Position numbers and translations under genes: made by a program | Assembly: GCA_036679405.1 (NCBI GenBank) | Contig: JAVBVZ010000008.1 | Coordinates: 49,213-113,212, forward strand | Source: JAEYKI01 sp036679405 | GTDB lineage: Bacteria; Bacillota; Clostridia; Christensenellales; Christensenellaceae | Reading direction: 5' to 3' | Length of the DNA stretch: 64,000 bases | Notes under the pieces: model-generated | Databases searched by the model: none | What the model was told of the DNA's origin: nothing | The model's input: only the letters and a program-made list of their open reading frames with translations | Shown: positions 7,990 through 16,489 of the stretch, in pieces | Layout: every line of letters begins with the position of its first letter | How positions within the stretch are numbered: the stretch's first letter is position 1

Positions 7990-9147
7990 CTAGTCGCTCA
8001 GCATATGCCCCATTTTTTCTTTTTTTGTTTTCAGATAAAACGCATCCACTTCATTGGGCCTGATTTCAATGGGAACCCGCTTGCGGATATCCAGCCCGAA
8101 GGCTGAAAGCTCATAGATTTTAAGGGGATTGTTGGTCAGCAGGCGCAGTGTTTTTGCACCCAGATCCCGCAGGATCTGCGCGCCGATAAAATATTCCCGC
8201 TCGTCTTCCGCAAAACCCAGCGCCAGATTGGCCTGCACGGTATCCATGCCATCATCCTGCAAAGCATAAGCCTTCAGCTTATTCATAAGGCCGATACCCC
8301 GCCCTTCCTGACGCATGTATAGCAGGATTCCCCGCCCTTCTTCTTCAATGCGGCAAAGCGCGGAGGACAGCTGGTCGCCGCAGTCACACCTGAGCGAGCC
8401 GAATGTTTCCCCGGTCAGGCATTCCGAATGCACCCGGCATAAAAGATTTTCACCGTCGCCCACATCGCCTTTCACCAAGGCCACGTGATGCTCGCCGTTT
8501 AAAAGATTGATATATCCGTACGCCCTGAAATTTCCGTATTTGGTAGGCATTTTAGCCGCCGTCATCCGGCAAACCAGGACTTCGCTTGTTTTGCGGTATT
8601 TTTTTAAATCTTCCATCGGGACGGCATGAAGACCGCCTTGTTTTAAAAGGGCCTCTTTCCCCTCCCTCGCGCCGCACATAAGGCCGCATTCGCCCAGGCC
8701 GGCCAGTCTCAAAAGATCCACCGCCGCTTCTGCAAATCCGTCCGTTCCGAGCACGCCGTTTTTATCAGCCACGACCGGCGCCAGATGCCCCGGCCGCACA
8801 AAATCATGCGGTTTCGCGCCTCTTTGCGCGCATTTTTGGGCCGTCAGGGCAATCCCGGCAGGCGATGCCGGATCTTCGCTTCCCGCAAAATCAAGCGTTA
8901 CATCAAGATCCTTATCCTCGCCGCAGACATCTTTAGCAAGGGGCTTTGGAATCTTGAGCGAGCAGGCCAGGTCTTCGCCTATGGGCATATATATTCCCGC
9001 CCGGTCTCCGTTTGCCTCCATAAACCGGATTATTTCTTCTTTTGCGCCCTGTGCCGCGCAGACCAAAGCGGCGCCCCTGTCTCCGCCGTCTATCAAAATA
9101 ATTTTTCCCGCTTTTAAATCCAAAAATGCATTTTTGACTGTATCCAT
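7990..9147 (-). CDS. GTP cyclohydrolase II with degenerate DHBP-synthase domain (RibBA-like)
   Basis: 385 residues. The C-terminal half is an intact GTP cyclohydrolase II, the first enzyme of riboflavin synthesis: HSECLTGETFGSLRCDCGDQL (Zn Cys set), YMRQEGRGIGL, DTVQANLALGF, LLTNNPLKI and a GHML tail. The N-terminal half has DHBP-synthase length and RPGH, but the acidic motif normally R-E-N-E-G-D reads DRGAALV (about 23-29) and the usual HTEA reads FAEA with no His. Those positions bind ribulose 5-phosphate and metal, so that half is probably inactive. No FMN riboswitch and no other rib genes adjoin it. Ends in TAG. Confidence 0.85.
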   Translation of the reverse strand: MDTVKNAFLDLKAGKIILIDGGDRGAALVCAAQGAKEEIIRFMEANGDRAGIYMPIGEDLACSLKIPKPLAKDVCGEDKDLDVTLDFAGSEDPASPAGIALTAQKCAQRGAKPHDFVRPGHLAPVVADKNGVLGTDGFAEAAVDLLRLAGLGECGLMCGAREGKEALLKQGGLHAVPMEDLKKYRKTSEVLVCRMTAAKMPTKYGNFRAYGYINLLNGEHHVALVKGDVGDGENLLCRVHSECLTGETFGSLRCDCGDQLSSALCRIEEEGRGILLYMRQEGRGIGLMNKLKAYALQDDGMDTVQANLALGFAEDEREYFIGAQILRDLGAKTLRLLTNNPLKIYELSAFGLDIRKRVPIEIRPNEVDAFYLKTKKEKMGHMLSD

Positions 9148-9210
9148 ATTTTTATATACGCTCCTGTTGCTGTATTATGAAGTATTTTTTTAATTATACC
9201 ATGATTTTTT

Positions 9211-10071
9211 TTATTTTCTTTCCCGGAATTTTGCAGGCGGGACGCCCTTTTGTTTTTTGAAATTCCGTATAAAGGAATTGACCGATCCAAACCCCACCTT
9301 CTCTGCAACTTCATGTACGCGCAGGTCGCTCTCACACAGCAGGTCTGCCGCCCGATTGATCCGCACGATATTCAAATATTCATGCGGAGAATACCCCGTA
9401 TATTTTTTAAAAATGCGAATCAGATGATACGGGCTCAGATGCAAAAAGCGTCCCATATCTTCCACGCTGATATTGTGCTGATAATTGAGATGGATAAACG
9501 CATCCGCTTCCCGGATCAGCTTTTGTGCGCCGGTTCCGGGCGGCGTATCCGCGCAAGCGGATTTGGCCATACCCGTCAGCAGGCCGGTGATCGCGAGGCA
9601 TATTTCCATGCTGGCCACCGGTGAATACGCCATTGAGCGGTCAATAATGCGCTGCATCTGCCGCTCGGTTTCCTCGGCGTTTTGCATTTGCACAACGGCT
9701 GCCGCCTCCCCGCCGCGGATCGCGTCAAAATATGCCGGGCAGCCCTGCCCGCCGAACCGCACAAAATAAGATTCCCAGTTCTCCCCGTCCGTTTGGTACC
9801 GGTTGGACGTATGCATACAATCCAGCAGCATCATACTGCCCGCCTCCAGGGCAAAGCGCTTTCCGCCGACTTCCAGTACGCCCCTGCCCGCCACCGTATA
9901 AGTCATCACATATCCTTCCAGGACCCGGTTGATGGTATAGTAATCCGCGTTTGCATAATAATGCCCCGCACAATACGAAAAAAACGGAAGCGTCTTGGTT
10001 ATTTTATTGTTTGAAGTGATCACGCTGCAGGATTCTTCTCTGATATCCAGTTTAAATTCGCGGTCAAGCAT
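9211..10071 (-). CDS. AraC-family transcriptional regulator
   Basis: 286 residues. N-terminal cupin-like ligand domain (YVMTYTVAGRGVLEVGGKRFALEAGSMMLLDC) and two C-terminal helix-turn-helix motifs (ISVEDMGRFLHLSPYHLIRIFKKYTGYSPHEYLNIVRINRAADLL and VHEVAEKVGFGSVNSFIRNFKKQKGVPPAKFR). The cupin pattern suggests a small sugar or organic ligand. GAGGTGGG precedes the ATG. It is divergent from the URO-D-family gene 190 bp away, which makes that gene the likely target. The ligand is unknown. Confidence 0.9.
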   Translation of the reverse strand: MLDREFKLDIREESCSVITSNNKITKTLPFFSYCAGHYYANADYYTINRVLEGYVMTYTVAGRGVLEVGGKRFALEAGSMMLLDCMHTSNRYQTDGENWESYFVRFGGQGCPAYFDAIRGGEAAAVVQMQNAEETERQMQRIIDRSMAYSPVASMEICLAITGLLTGMAKSACADTPPGTGAQKLIREADAFIHLNYQHNISVEDMGRFLHLSPYHLIRIFKKYTGYSPHEYLNIVRINRAADLLCESDLRVHEVAEKVGFGSVNSFIRNFKKQKGVPPAKFRERK

Positions 10072-10263
10072 ATACCCACCTCTGCTTTTTGCGCTTTTGT
10101 TTATTATATCATCCTTCCCGCACCCTGTTCAACGAATGGGCCTTCACTTTCCTCTTTTCTGCATTTTGTCAATTTATGCACACTTTTAGTCAATATTTAA
10201 TGATGAAAGCTTCTCTTAGGTGCGTTACACTGACATTGAAAATTATTTTTGGGAGGTATGGCA

Positions 10264-11367
10264 ATGAATTCACGTGAAAGGGTTCTCAGAGCCTGGAAAA
10301 TCAAGGAGGGCCTGCCCGACCGCGTTCCGCTGCAATTTGACCTTTGCCGGAGCCTGCAGGATCATTTTGCCGCCAAACTGGGCATCCCTTCCCGCTACAC
10401 GAACAATATTTACGAAGACGTCACCTACCGTATCAGCGGCAACGAGGTGCGCCTTGCCATGGGCAGTGACGTTGTGATAACTGGCGCTTCCGAACGGCTG
10501 GGCTTTGAACCCCGGCGTTTTGAAGACGGAACCTGGCTCAACGAGTTCGGCATGAGAATGAAGGAAGGCGACATTTATGTGGAAGTGGTACAGTACCCGC
10601 TGGCCCATGTTGAGAGCGTTTCCGACATAGACGCCTACGAATGGCCGGACCCTTTGGAGGCAAGCCGCTACACGGATGCCGAACACTACATCAAAACATA
10701 CCGGGATGAGTACCTTGTCATCGGCGATATCGAGGTCACTGTCCTCTCTCTGGCACAGCAACTGGTCGGCATGGAAAAACTGCTGCTCGATATGGCCATG
10801 GAAGAAGAATATGTTGAGCCGCTTTTTGCACGGTGCGCAGACTTCCAGACCAAAATAGGCCTGGAGCTCATTCGCCGCGGTGTAGACGCTATTTGGCTGG
10901 GGGACGATTTTGGGTCTCAGACCAGTCTTCTCTTTTCTCCGGATATGTTCCGCCGCATGCTAAAGCCGCATTATGCAAAAATGCTTAAGACTTTCAAAGA
11001 GGCCAATGCGGATGTCATTACCATCCTGCACAGCGACGGCGCCGTTAAGGCCCTTCTTCCCGATATCCGGGAAATGGGGATCGAGGTTTTCAATCCCGTC
11101 CAGCCCGACGTACCGGGGCATACCCCGGAAGAAATCAAAAACGAATTCGGGGATACTTTTGTGTTCTGGGGCGCGATCGACCAGCAGCACCTTCTGCCCC
11201 TTGGCACGGACGAAGACGTTGCGGCCGACATCAAAAACAAAATCGACGTTCTGGGCCGGGGCGGCGGTTACATGATTGCCCCCGCTCATATCCTGCAGCC
11301 CGACGTATCGCCCGAGCGGGTTGAATTTTTCATAAAAACCTGCAAAAAGTACGGTTCCTATAAGTAA
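10264..11367 (+). CDS. URO-D superfamily protein (methyltransferase-like, zinc motif altered)
   Basis: 367 residues of the uroporphyrinogen decarboxylase superfamily, a TIM barrel that also includes corrinoid:thiol methyltransferases such as MtaA. Visible blocks are the N-terminal ERVLRAWKIKEGLPDRVP, the region WLGDDFGSQTSLLFSPDMFRRMLKP and the C-terminal GGGYMIAPAHILQPDVSPERV. The methyltransferase zinc set H-x-C...C is missing: the first site reads HSDG, and the later Cys region has none. It therefore is neither a clear HemE nor a clear MtaA. Start is the ATG with GGGAGG 8 bases upstream. Divergent AraC regulator; no corrinoid gene beside it. Confidence 0.8.
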   Translation: MNSRERVLRAWKIKEGLPDRVPLQFDLCRSLQDHFAAKLGIPSRYTNNIYEDVTYRISGNEVRLAMGSDVVITGASERLGFEPRRFEDGTWLNEFGMRMKEGDIYVEVVQYPLAHVESVSDIDAYEWPDPLEASRYTDAEHYIKTYRDEYLVIGDIEVTVLSLAQQLVGMEKLLLDMAMEEEYVEPLFARCADFQTKIGLELIRRGVDAIWLGDDFGSQTSLLFSPDMFRRMLKPHYAKMLKTFKEANADVITILHSDGAVKALLPDIREMGIEVFNPVQPDVPGHTPEEIKNEFGDTFVFWGAIDQQHLLPLGTDEDVAADIKNKIDVLGRGGGYMIAPAHILQPDVSPERVEFFIKTCKKYGSYK

Positions 11368-11402
11368 GAAAGCCTCAAAAAACATTTTAAACGTTCCGCA
11401 GT

Positions 11403-11434
11403 AAAAAAGGAAGCTTAGTTAAGCTTCCTTTTTA
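11403..11434. terminator. Bidirectional terminator
   Basis: A-run, GGAAGCTT, 4-base loop AGTT, AAGCTTCC, T-run. It is shared by the convergent URO-D-family and dehydrogenase genes. Confidence 0.9.
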
Positions 11435-11441
11435 TTTCAGT

Positions 11442-12473
11442 TTATTTTGTCTCAAAATCGTGCCAGGGTATATCCACCGGCCGGCCTTGATTGATGATAT
11501 CATCAATATGCAAAAGCAGGGGGAAGTCCTTTGCCCGCGCCCGCCCGAGGTCGATCATCCGCCGGACCGCCCGCGCCGTACGCGTTGCGATCACTATGGA
11601 TTCCAGCGTAACGCCGTCAAGTTCCCGCATAGCCTGCTCAAAAGAAAGCCCGCGCCCAAGCAGCGTGCCTATTTTACGCGTTCTTCCCCCGAACACAGTC
11701 ACATACAGGTCGCCCGCGCCCCAGACAATGTTTTCGTCCCCTCCGCCGATCAACGCAAGCAGGGCGCGCATTTCCCGCACGCTCTGGGCGAACAGCGCAG
11801 CCTGAGAGTTGTAGTGCACCGCGCCGGCTCCTTCTTTTTTTTCGCTCAGGCCCACCGCCAGCGTCACGCCCAGCGCATACGCGTTCTTCATAGCCACAGC
11901 ACACTCGACCCCCACCACATCACGCGAAAGGCTCACATGATAGTACGGCCCCGCAAACAGCGCCCTTATTTTTTCAAGCTCTTCCATATCGCCGCCACAA
12001 AAACAGACATGCGTCTGGTCCCGATCCGCCAGTTCATAACTGGTACACGGTCCGCCCACCGCATAAAGTTTAAGGTTTTTTTGGGGCAGCTTTTTTTGGT
12101 ACAGATGCGGATAGGGCAGCATTGACCCGTCTTCCATATCCTGCATGCCCTTGGTAACAGACAGGACCGGAAGGCTTTCGGGAATCACCGGCAGAATATT
12201 CTCACAAAACCAATCGACCCCAAAGCTGCTCACGCCGCCTACCAGCAGGTCTGCGCCATCAAGCGCCCGGGACAGTTCTTCTATCTGATAATAACGGTAT
12301 CCTTTGGGCAGCGGGCGCCTGAGTGTCAGATGTTCGCCCGTTTTTCTCGCATGCTCAATAATCTCCCGGTCCAGATGCGTTCCCACCAGCCGGATCTCAT
12401 TGCCGTTTTCGAATGCCGGCAAAGTGATGGACGACCCCATCATCCCCGAACCTACAACCGTAATAATCGCCAT
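11442..12473 (-). CDS. Glycerol-3-phosphate dehydrogenase-like protein (GpsA paralog)
   Basis: 343 residues with the GpsA fold. Rossmann motif VVGSGMMGSS at the N-terminus, SVTKGMQ, GGPCTSYELA (normally GPsfA), catalytic Lys in AVAMKNAYALG, and the C-terminal WGAGDLYVTVFGGRTRKIGTLLGRG matching GLGDLvlT...SRN. GpsA makes sn-glycerol 3-phosphate for phospholipids. The altered GPsfA loop and long insert-free C-terminus suggest a paralog rather than the housekeeping enzyme, but the catalytic Lys is kept. AAAGGAGAG precedes the ATG. It stands alone, convergent with the URO-D-family gene. Confidence 0.75.
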   Translation of the reverse strand: MAIITVVGSGMMGSSITLPAFENGNEIRLVGTHLDREIIEHARKTGEHLTLRRPLPKGYRYYQIEELSRALDGADLLVGGVSSFGVDWFCENILPVIPESLPVLSVTKGMQDMEDGSMLPYPHLYQKKLPQKNLKLYAVGGPCTSYELADRDQTHVCFCGGDMEELEKIRALFAGPYYHVSLSRDVVGVECAVAMKNAYALGVTLAVGLSEKKEGAGAVHYNSQAALFAQSVREMRALLALIGGGDENIVWGAGDLYVTVFGGRTRKIGTLLGRGLSFEQAMRELDGVTLESIVIATRTARAVRRMIDLGRARAKDFPLLLHIDDIINQGRPVDIPWHDFETK

Positions 12474-12725
12474 TTTTTCTCTCCTTTTTTCACAATAATT
12501 TTACTATAGCAGAAAAGCCGCCCGAATGGTAGCCGGGCGACTTTTTATTTTTTATGCCTGTCTGCAAGTTCTTTTCATGTTTTTCTTTCAAAAAGGCTTT
12601 TACGCTTTTCAAAAGAAGTTTAACAATAAATATTAGGTATTTTTTACTCTCCGCTCCGCCGGGCATATGTTGCCCGGCCCGAAACACAAACAATTTTTAT
12701 TTTCGCGGAAAGGAGTATTCAATTC

Positions 12726-15215
12726 ATGAAACAGAAAAAAAACGCGAATCTGAATCCCTCCCAGGCAAAAGAGCAATCCGCCTACCAGTCTATGGATTTG
12801 AAAGAGGCCCAGGAAAAACTCGAGTTTTCTCCGGACGGTCTTACCGATGCACAAATCAAACAACGGCAGGAAAAATACGGCTTCAATGAAATTGAAGAAA
12901 AAAAGTCCCATCCCGTTTTGAAATTTCTTTCTTATTTTTGGGGGCCTATTCCCTGGATGATCGAAGCCGCCATGATATTGTCGGCCATCGACCAGCATTG
13001 GCCGGACTTTTACATTATCCTTGTCCTGCTGCTGGCCAACGCACTGATCGGATTTTTTGAAGAATACCAGGCCGGCAATGCCATCGCCGCGCTCAAATCG
13101 CAGCTGGCCATTAAAGCCAAGACCCGGCGCAACGGCAGCTGGTCTACGCCCCCGGCCAGAGAACTTGTGCCGGGAGACCTGATCCGCCTGCGTCTTGGGG
13201 ATATTGTTCCGGCGGACGCACGCCTTCTTGCCGGAGATCCTATCCAGGTCGACCAGTCCGCGCTGACCGGAGAATCTCTTCCCGTCACACGGGAGCAGGG
13301 CGATGCCGTATTCTCCGGTTCCATTATCCGGTAGGGGGAAATAGAAGCCATGGTTTATGCAACCGGCCAAAATACCTATTTCGGTAAAACGGCCCAGCTG
13401 GTGGAAGAAGCCAAGGTGGTCAGCACTTTCCAGCGCGCAGTACTCAGGATAGGCAATTTCCTCATTATATTTGCCGCAGTGCTGGTGGCGGCCATCATTG
13501 TCGTTGCCCTTCTGCGCGGCGATGCTGTCCTGACTACGCTGCAGTTCGCTTTGGTTTTGACGGTCGCCGCTATTCCGGTCGCCATGCCAACTGTTCTTGC
13601 GGTCACCATGGCGGTAGGCGCCAGTCTGCTGGCCAAGAAAAAGGCGATCGTTACGCATTTGGCCGCTATAGAAGAACTTGCGGGCGTAGATATCCTCTGT
13701 TCGGATAAAACCGGAACCATCACGCAGAACAAGCTTACTTTAGGCGATCCTTTTCATATGGAAGGCGTGTCCGATGAACGTCTTATCCTTTGTGCTGCGC
13801 TCGCCTCCCGCAAAGAAGACAATGATACCATCGACCTTGCCGTGATCGGCGGCCTGAAGGATGAAAACACCCTGTCCGGCTATGAGGTTCTTCATTTTAT
13901 GCCCTTTGACCCGGTACATAAGCGCACCCAGGCGGATGTGCGCGGACCGGACAAGAAAACTTTCAGCGTGACCAAAGGCGCGCCGCAGGTCATTTTGGAG
14001 CTGTGTACAAATCGGGATGAAGCCGGGCCGGCTGTGGATAAGGCCGTATCCGACTTTGCGCTGCGCGGCTACCGTTCGCTGGGCGTAGCTCTGGCGGAAG
14101 AAACAGGGAAATGGTCTTTTTTAGGCGTTCTTCCGCTGTTCGACCCACCGCGCGAAGATGCAAAAGAAACCATCCAAAATGCAGCCGACATGGGTGTCAA
14201 AGTTAAGATGGTCACCGGGGACCAACTGGCCATCGCGCAGGAAACCGCAAAAAAACTGGCCATGGGAACCAACATTATGGATGCCCGTATCTTAGGCGAT
14301 GAATCCAAAAGCGAAAGCAAGGAAGTTACAGACGCTATACAGAAAGCAGACGGTTTCGCACAGGTGTTCCCGGAACACAAATTTAAGATTGTGGACATCC
14401 TTCAAAAACTCGGCCATCTGGTGGGCATGACGGGAGACGGCGTAAACGACGCGCCCGCTCTTAAAAAAGCCCAGTGCGGCATCGCTGTTTCGGGCGCGAC
14501 CGACGCGGCCCGTTCGGCGGCGGACATCGTCCTCATGACCCCCGGCCTTTCGGTGATCATCCAGGCCATTCGCGAAAGCCGCAACATTGTCCAGCGGATG
14601 AACAGTTACGCCATTTACCGCGTAGCCGAAACGCTGCGCGTGCTTCTCTTTATGACGCTGGCTATCCTCGTGTTTAATTTTTACCCCCTGACCGCCGTCA
14701 TGATTGTTATACTGGCCCTCATGAACGACGGCGCCATTTTGTCCATCGCGTACGACCATGTCCAGTACCGTGAACGACCCGTCACCTGGAACATGCATGA
14801 AATGCTGAGCATTGCTACCATACTTGGCATTGTGGGGCCCATCGCATCTTTCGGGCTCTTTTATATCGGCATCCGGGTGCTCGCTCTGGATCAGAATCAT
14901 TTGCAAACCATGATGTACCTTCTTTTGTCCGTTTCCGGACACCTCACCATATTCCTTTCCCGGACCCGGGGGCCTTTTTGGTCTATCCGCCCGGCCAAAA
15001 TCTTGTTGCTGGCGGTGCTGGGCACCCAGGGCGTCGCTACCCTTTTTGCAGTGACGGGCATTTTCATGAATCCGATCCCCGTAACGCTCGCACTGCTCGT
15101 TTGGGGATACGCGCTCGTCTGGTTTTTCCTTACAGACCGTATCAAGATCCTTGCTTACAGGTTTATCGGGAACAAACAAAGCAAGACCGCAGCAAGTCCG
15201 GGCCAAAGCGCCTAA
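12726..15215 (+). pseudogene. P3A-type proton-efflux P-type ATPase, interrupted by in-frame TAG
   Basis: 830 codons in one frame encode a plasma-membrane-type H+-ATPase, broken only by TAG at 13332-13334. Before it are an N-domain stalk, two helices and the actuator motif LTGESLPV; after it are CSDKTGT, MVTGDQ, GDGVNDAPALK and six C-terminal helices. Across the stop the family sequence continues without loss (GDAVFSGSIIR, stop, GEIEAMVYATGQNTYFGK); the stop takes the place of Gln, so CAG to TAG is the simplest change. An ATG at 13350 could start the second part, preceded by GGGGGAA. AAAGGAG precedes the first ATG. The enzyme would pump protons outward. Recent nonsense mutation, sequence error or read-through are all possible. 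Confidence 0.85.
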
Positions 15216-15273
15216 AGCCGCTTTCCTTTTATCATTTCAGATGTATCTGCCCGATTTAAACTGAAATAAAAGC

Positions 15274-15312
15274 ATCCAAAAAGCCGCCTTTTTCAAGACG
15301 GCCTTTTGGATA
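15274..15312 (+). terminator. Terminator after the proton ATPase
   Basis: ATCCAAAA.GCCG paired with CGGC.TTTTGGAT around a T-rich loop. It is an imperfect but long stem about 60 bp past the ATPase stop. Confidence 0.6.
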
Positions 15313-15402
15313 AACGCAATCCCCACACAGATTGCCCGGTAGTCACTTTAAAACAGATGCCGTAAAAAGCCCCGCAAAATATCCGGCAATATATTTGCCG
15401 CG

Positions 15403-15606
15403 CTACTTCACACGGTACAGCCCGTCTATTTCCGTGCGGTAAAACCCATTTTGATCCGCAGCTCTTCTCATATTCTCATACAAAGTTTGGGGCACGCCGT
15501 AATACCTTTTGCTGATCCCGTTTTTAAAGCTGATCGTCAAAATGGAATCTTTTGAGTCGTAATCAAATATTTTGATTTTTCGTCCGTATAAAAGATTCGT
15601 ATTCAT
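15403..15606 (-). CDS. KTSC-domain protein
   Basis: A 67-residue protein made of one KTSC-type domain: FDYDSKDSILTISFKNGISKRYYGVPQTLYENMRRAADQNGFYRTEIDGLYRV. The family pattern is a short beta sheet with the YyGVP turn and a C-terminal helix; such proteins are sometimes linked to nucleic acid-related proteins but have no firm function. The start at MNTNLLYG is chosen because AGGGAG lies 6 bases before it; a longer frame upstream has no site. Stands alone between the ATPase terminator and the TetR gene. Confidence 0.75.
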   Translation of the reverse strand: MNTNLLYGRKIKIFDYDSKDSILTISFKNGISKRYYGVPQTLYENMRRAADQNGFYRTEIDGLYRVK

Positions 15607-15723
15607 AACGTTCTCCCTGAGAAATTTTAGTAATTTATACTTAATATACACGTGTTTCCAATTTTGAAACATTTTTTTGATCATTTCAGGGAAATTTAAC
15701 AATTATATTGCTTGCAGTACGGG

Positions 15724-16302
15724 TCACGGAACTTCCAGCGCCTTTACGCCGTTCATGATCATCTTATCCAGTATATCCGCCATCTCATCCGGCGTTTCCT
15801 GCATCCCGTTTTTCAGCCATTCTTCAAACATACCGATGCATCCGTAAATAAAAAATGCGTAAAAATGCTCAAAATACCTTGTGCTCTTGGCATTGTATAT
15901 GCGCGTCCAGTAATACAGGCAGCGGTCGCGCACCAAATCTTTTAATTTGTTTAAAAATTCAAGATCGCCGTTCGGCCCCATCAGAGCCAGGCACAGATCC
16001 GCGTTTTCCGCCAGAAAACTGAACACGTCGCTCATCACCGGGGAAGGCGTCCCCCCATTGGCCCCTTTGAGTCGAACGATCTCGTTAAAATCTTCAAACA
16101 TTTCGTTCTCAAGCTGCTCGACCAAATCATAAATATCCTTATAATAAAGATAAAAGGTTCCCCGGTTAATATCTACAAGATCCGCAATCTCGCGTACTTT
16201 AATATTTTTAACCGGTTTCTCCTTTAAAAGCTGTGTGAGCCCTTTTTTTAATTTATCTTTCGTCCTGCGTACACTGCGGCTTTCAGGCTGTTTTTCATTC
16301 AT
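15724..16302 (-). CDS. TetR-family transcriptional regulator
   Basis: 192 residues. N-terminal TetR helix-turn-helix (KKGLTQLLKEKPVKNIKVREIADLVDINRGTFYLYYKDIYDLVEQL) and a C-terminal helical ligand/dimer domain with FFIYGCIGMFEEWLKNGMQETPDEMADIL, as in the TetR_C group found in Bacillota. TTGGAGG precedes the ATG. It is divergent from the radical SAM gene; the inverted repeat between them is the likely operator. Ligand unknown. Confidence 0.92.
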   Translation of the reverse strand: MNEKQPESRSVRRTKDKLKKGLTQLLKEKPVKNIKVREIADLVDINRGTFYLYYKDIYDLVEQLENEMFEDFNEIVRLKGANGGTPSPVMSDVFSFLAENADLCLALMGPNGDLEFLNKLKDLVRDRCLYYWTRIYNAKSTRYFEHFYAFFIYGCIGMFEEWLKNGMQETPDEMADILDKMIMNGVKALEVP

Positions 16303-16359
16303 AATTTTCCTCCAATTTTGCCAAAAAAATTAACAGATTTTTCATATGTGTCGAACTTT

Positions 16360-16382
16360 CAACAATCAAAAAAAAATTGTTG
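16360..16382. promoter_or_regulatory. Inverted repeat, candidate TetR operator
   Basis: CAACAAT, a 9-base A-rich spacer and ATTGTTG form a perfect 7-bp inverted repeat 58 bp upstream of the TetR start, in the divergent region shared with the radical SAM gene. Operator role is inferred. Confidence 0.5.
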
Positions 16383-16489
16383 GTTGCATTTTACCCTTCC
16401 AATATATTAATATTAGTTAATAAATCAACTCTTGTAAATATTTTTTATAAAATTTTTAGCGATTGTACTTATTTGGAGGTGGAATGCAA

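Noticed and set aside
9148..9210. FMN riboswitch upstream of the ribBA-like gene
   Set aside because: The 63-bp gap is too short and lacks the RFN element blocks.
13332..13334. Genome-wide reassignment of TAG (for example to pyrrolysine) as the reason for the split ATPase
   Set aside because: Other genes here end in TAG at their natural family ends, such as the first crcB (1401), the ribBA-like gene (7990) and the DUF1538 gene (18752). TAG works as a normal stop in this genome.
14292..15206. 304-codon minus-strand frame opposite the proton ATPase
   Set aside because: His/Asp/Gly-rich shadow translation of conserved membrane helices; no start site or motif.
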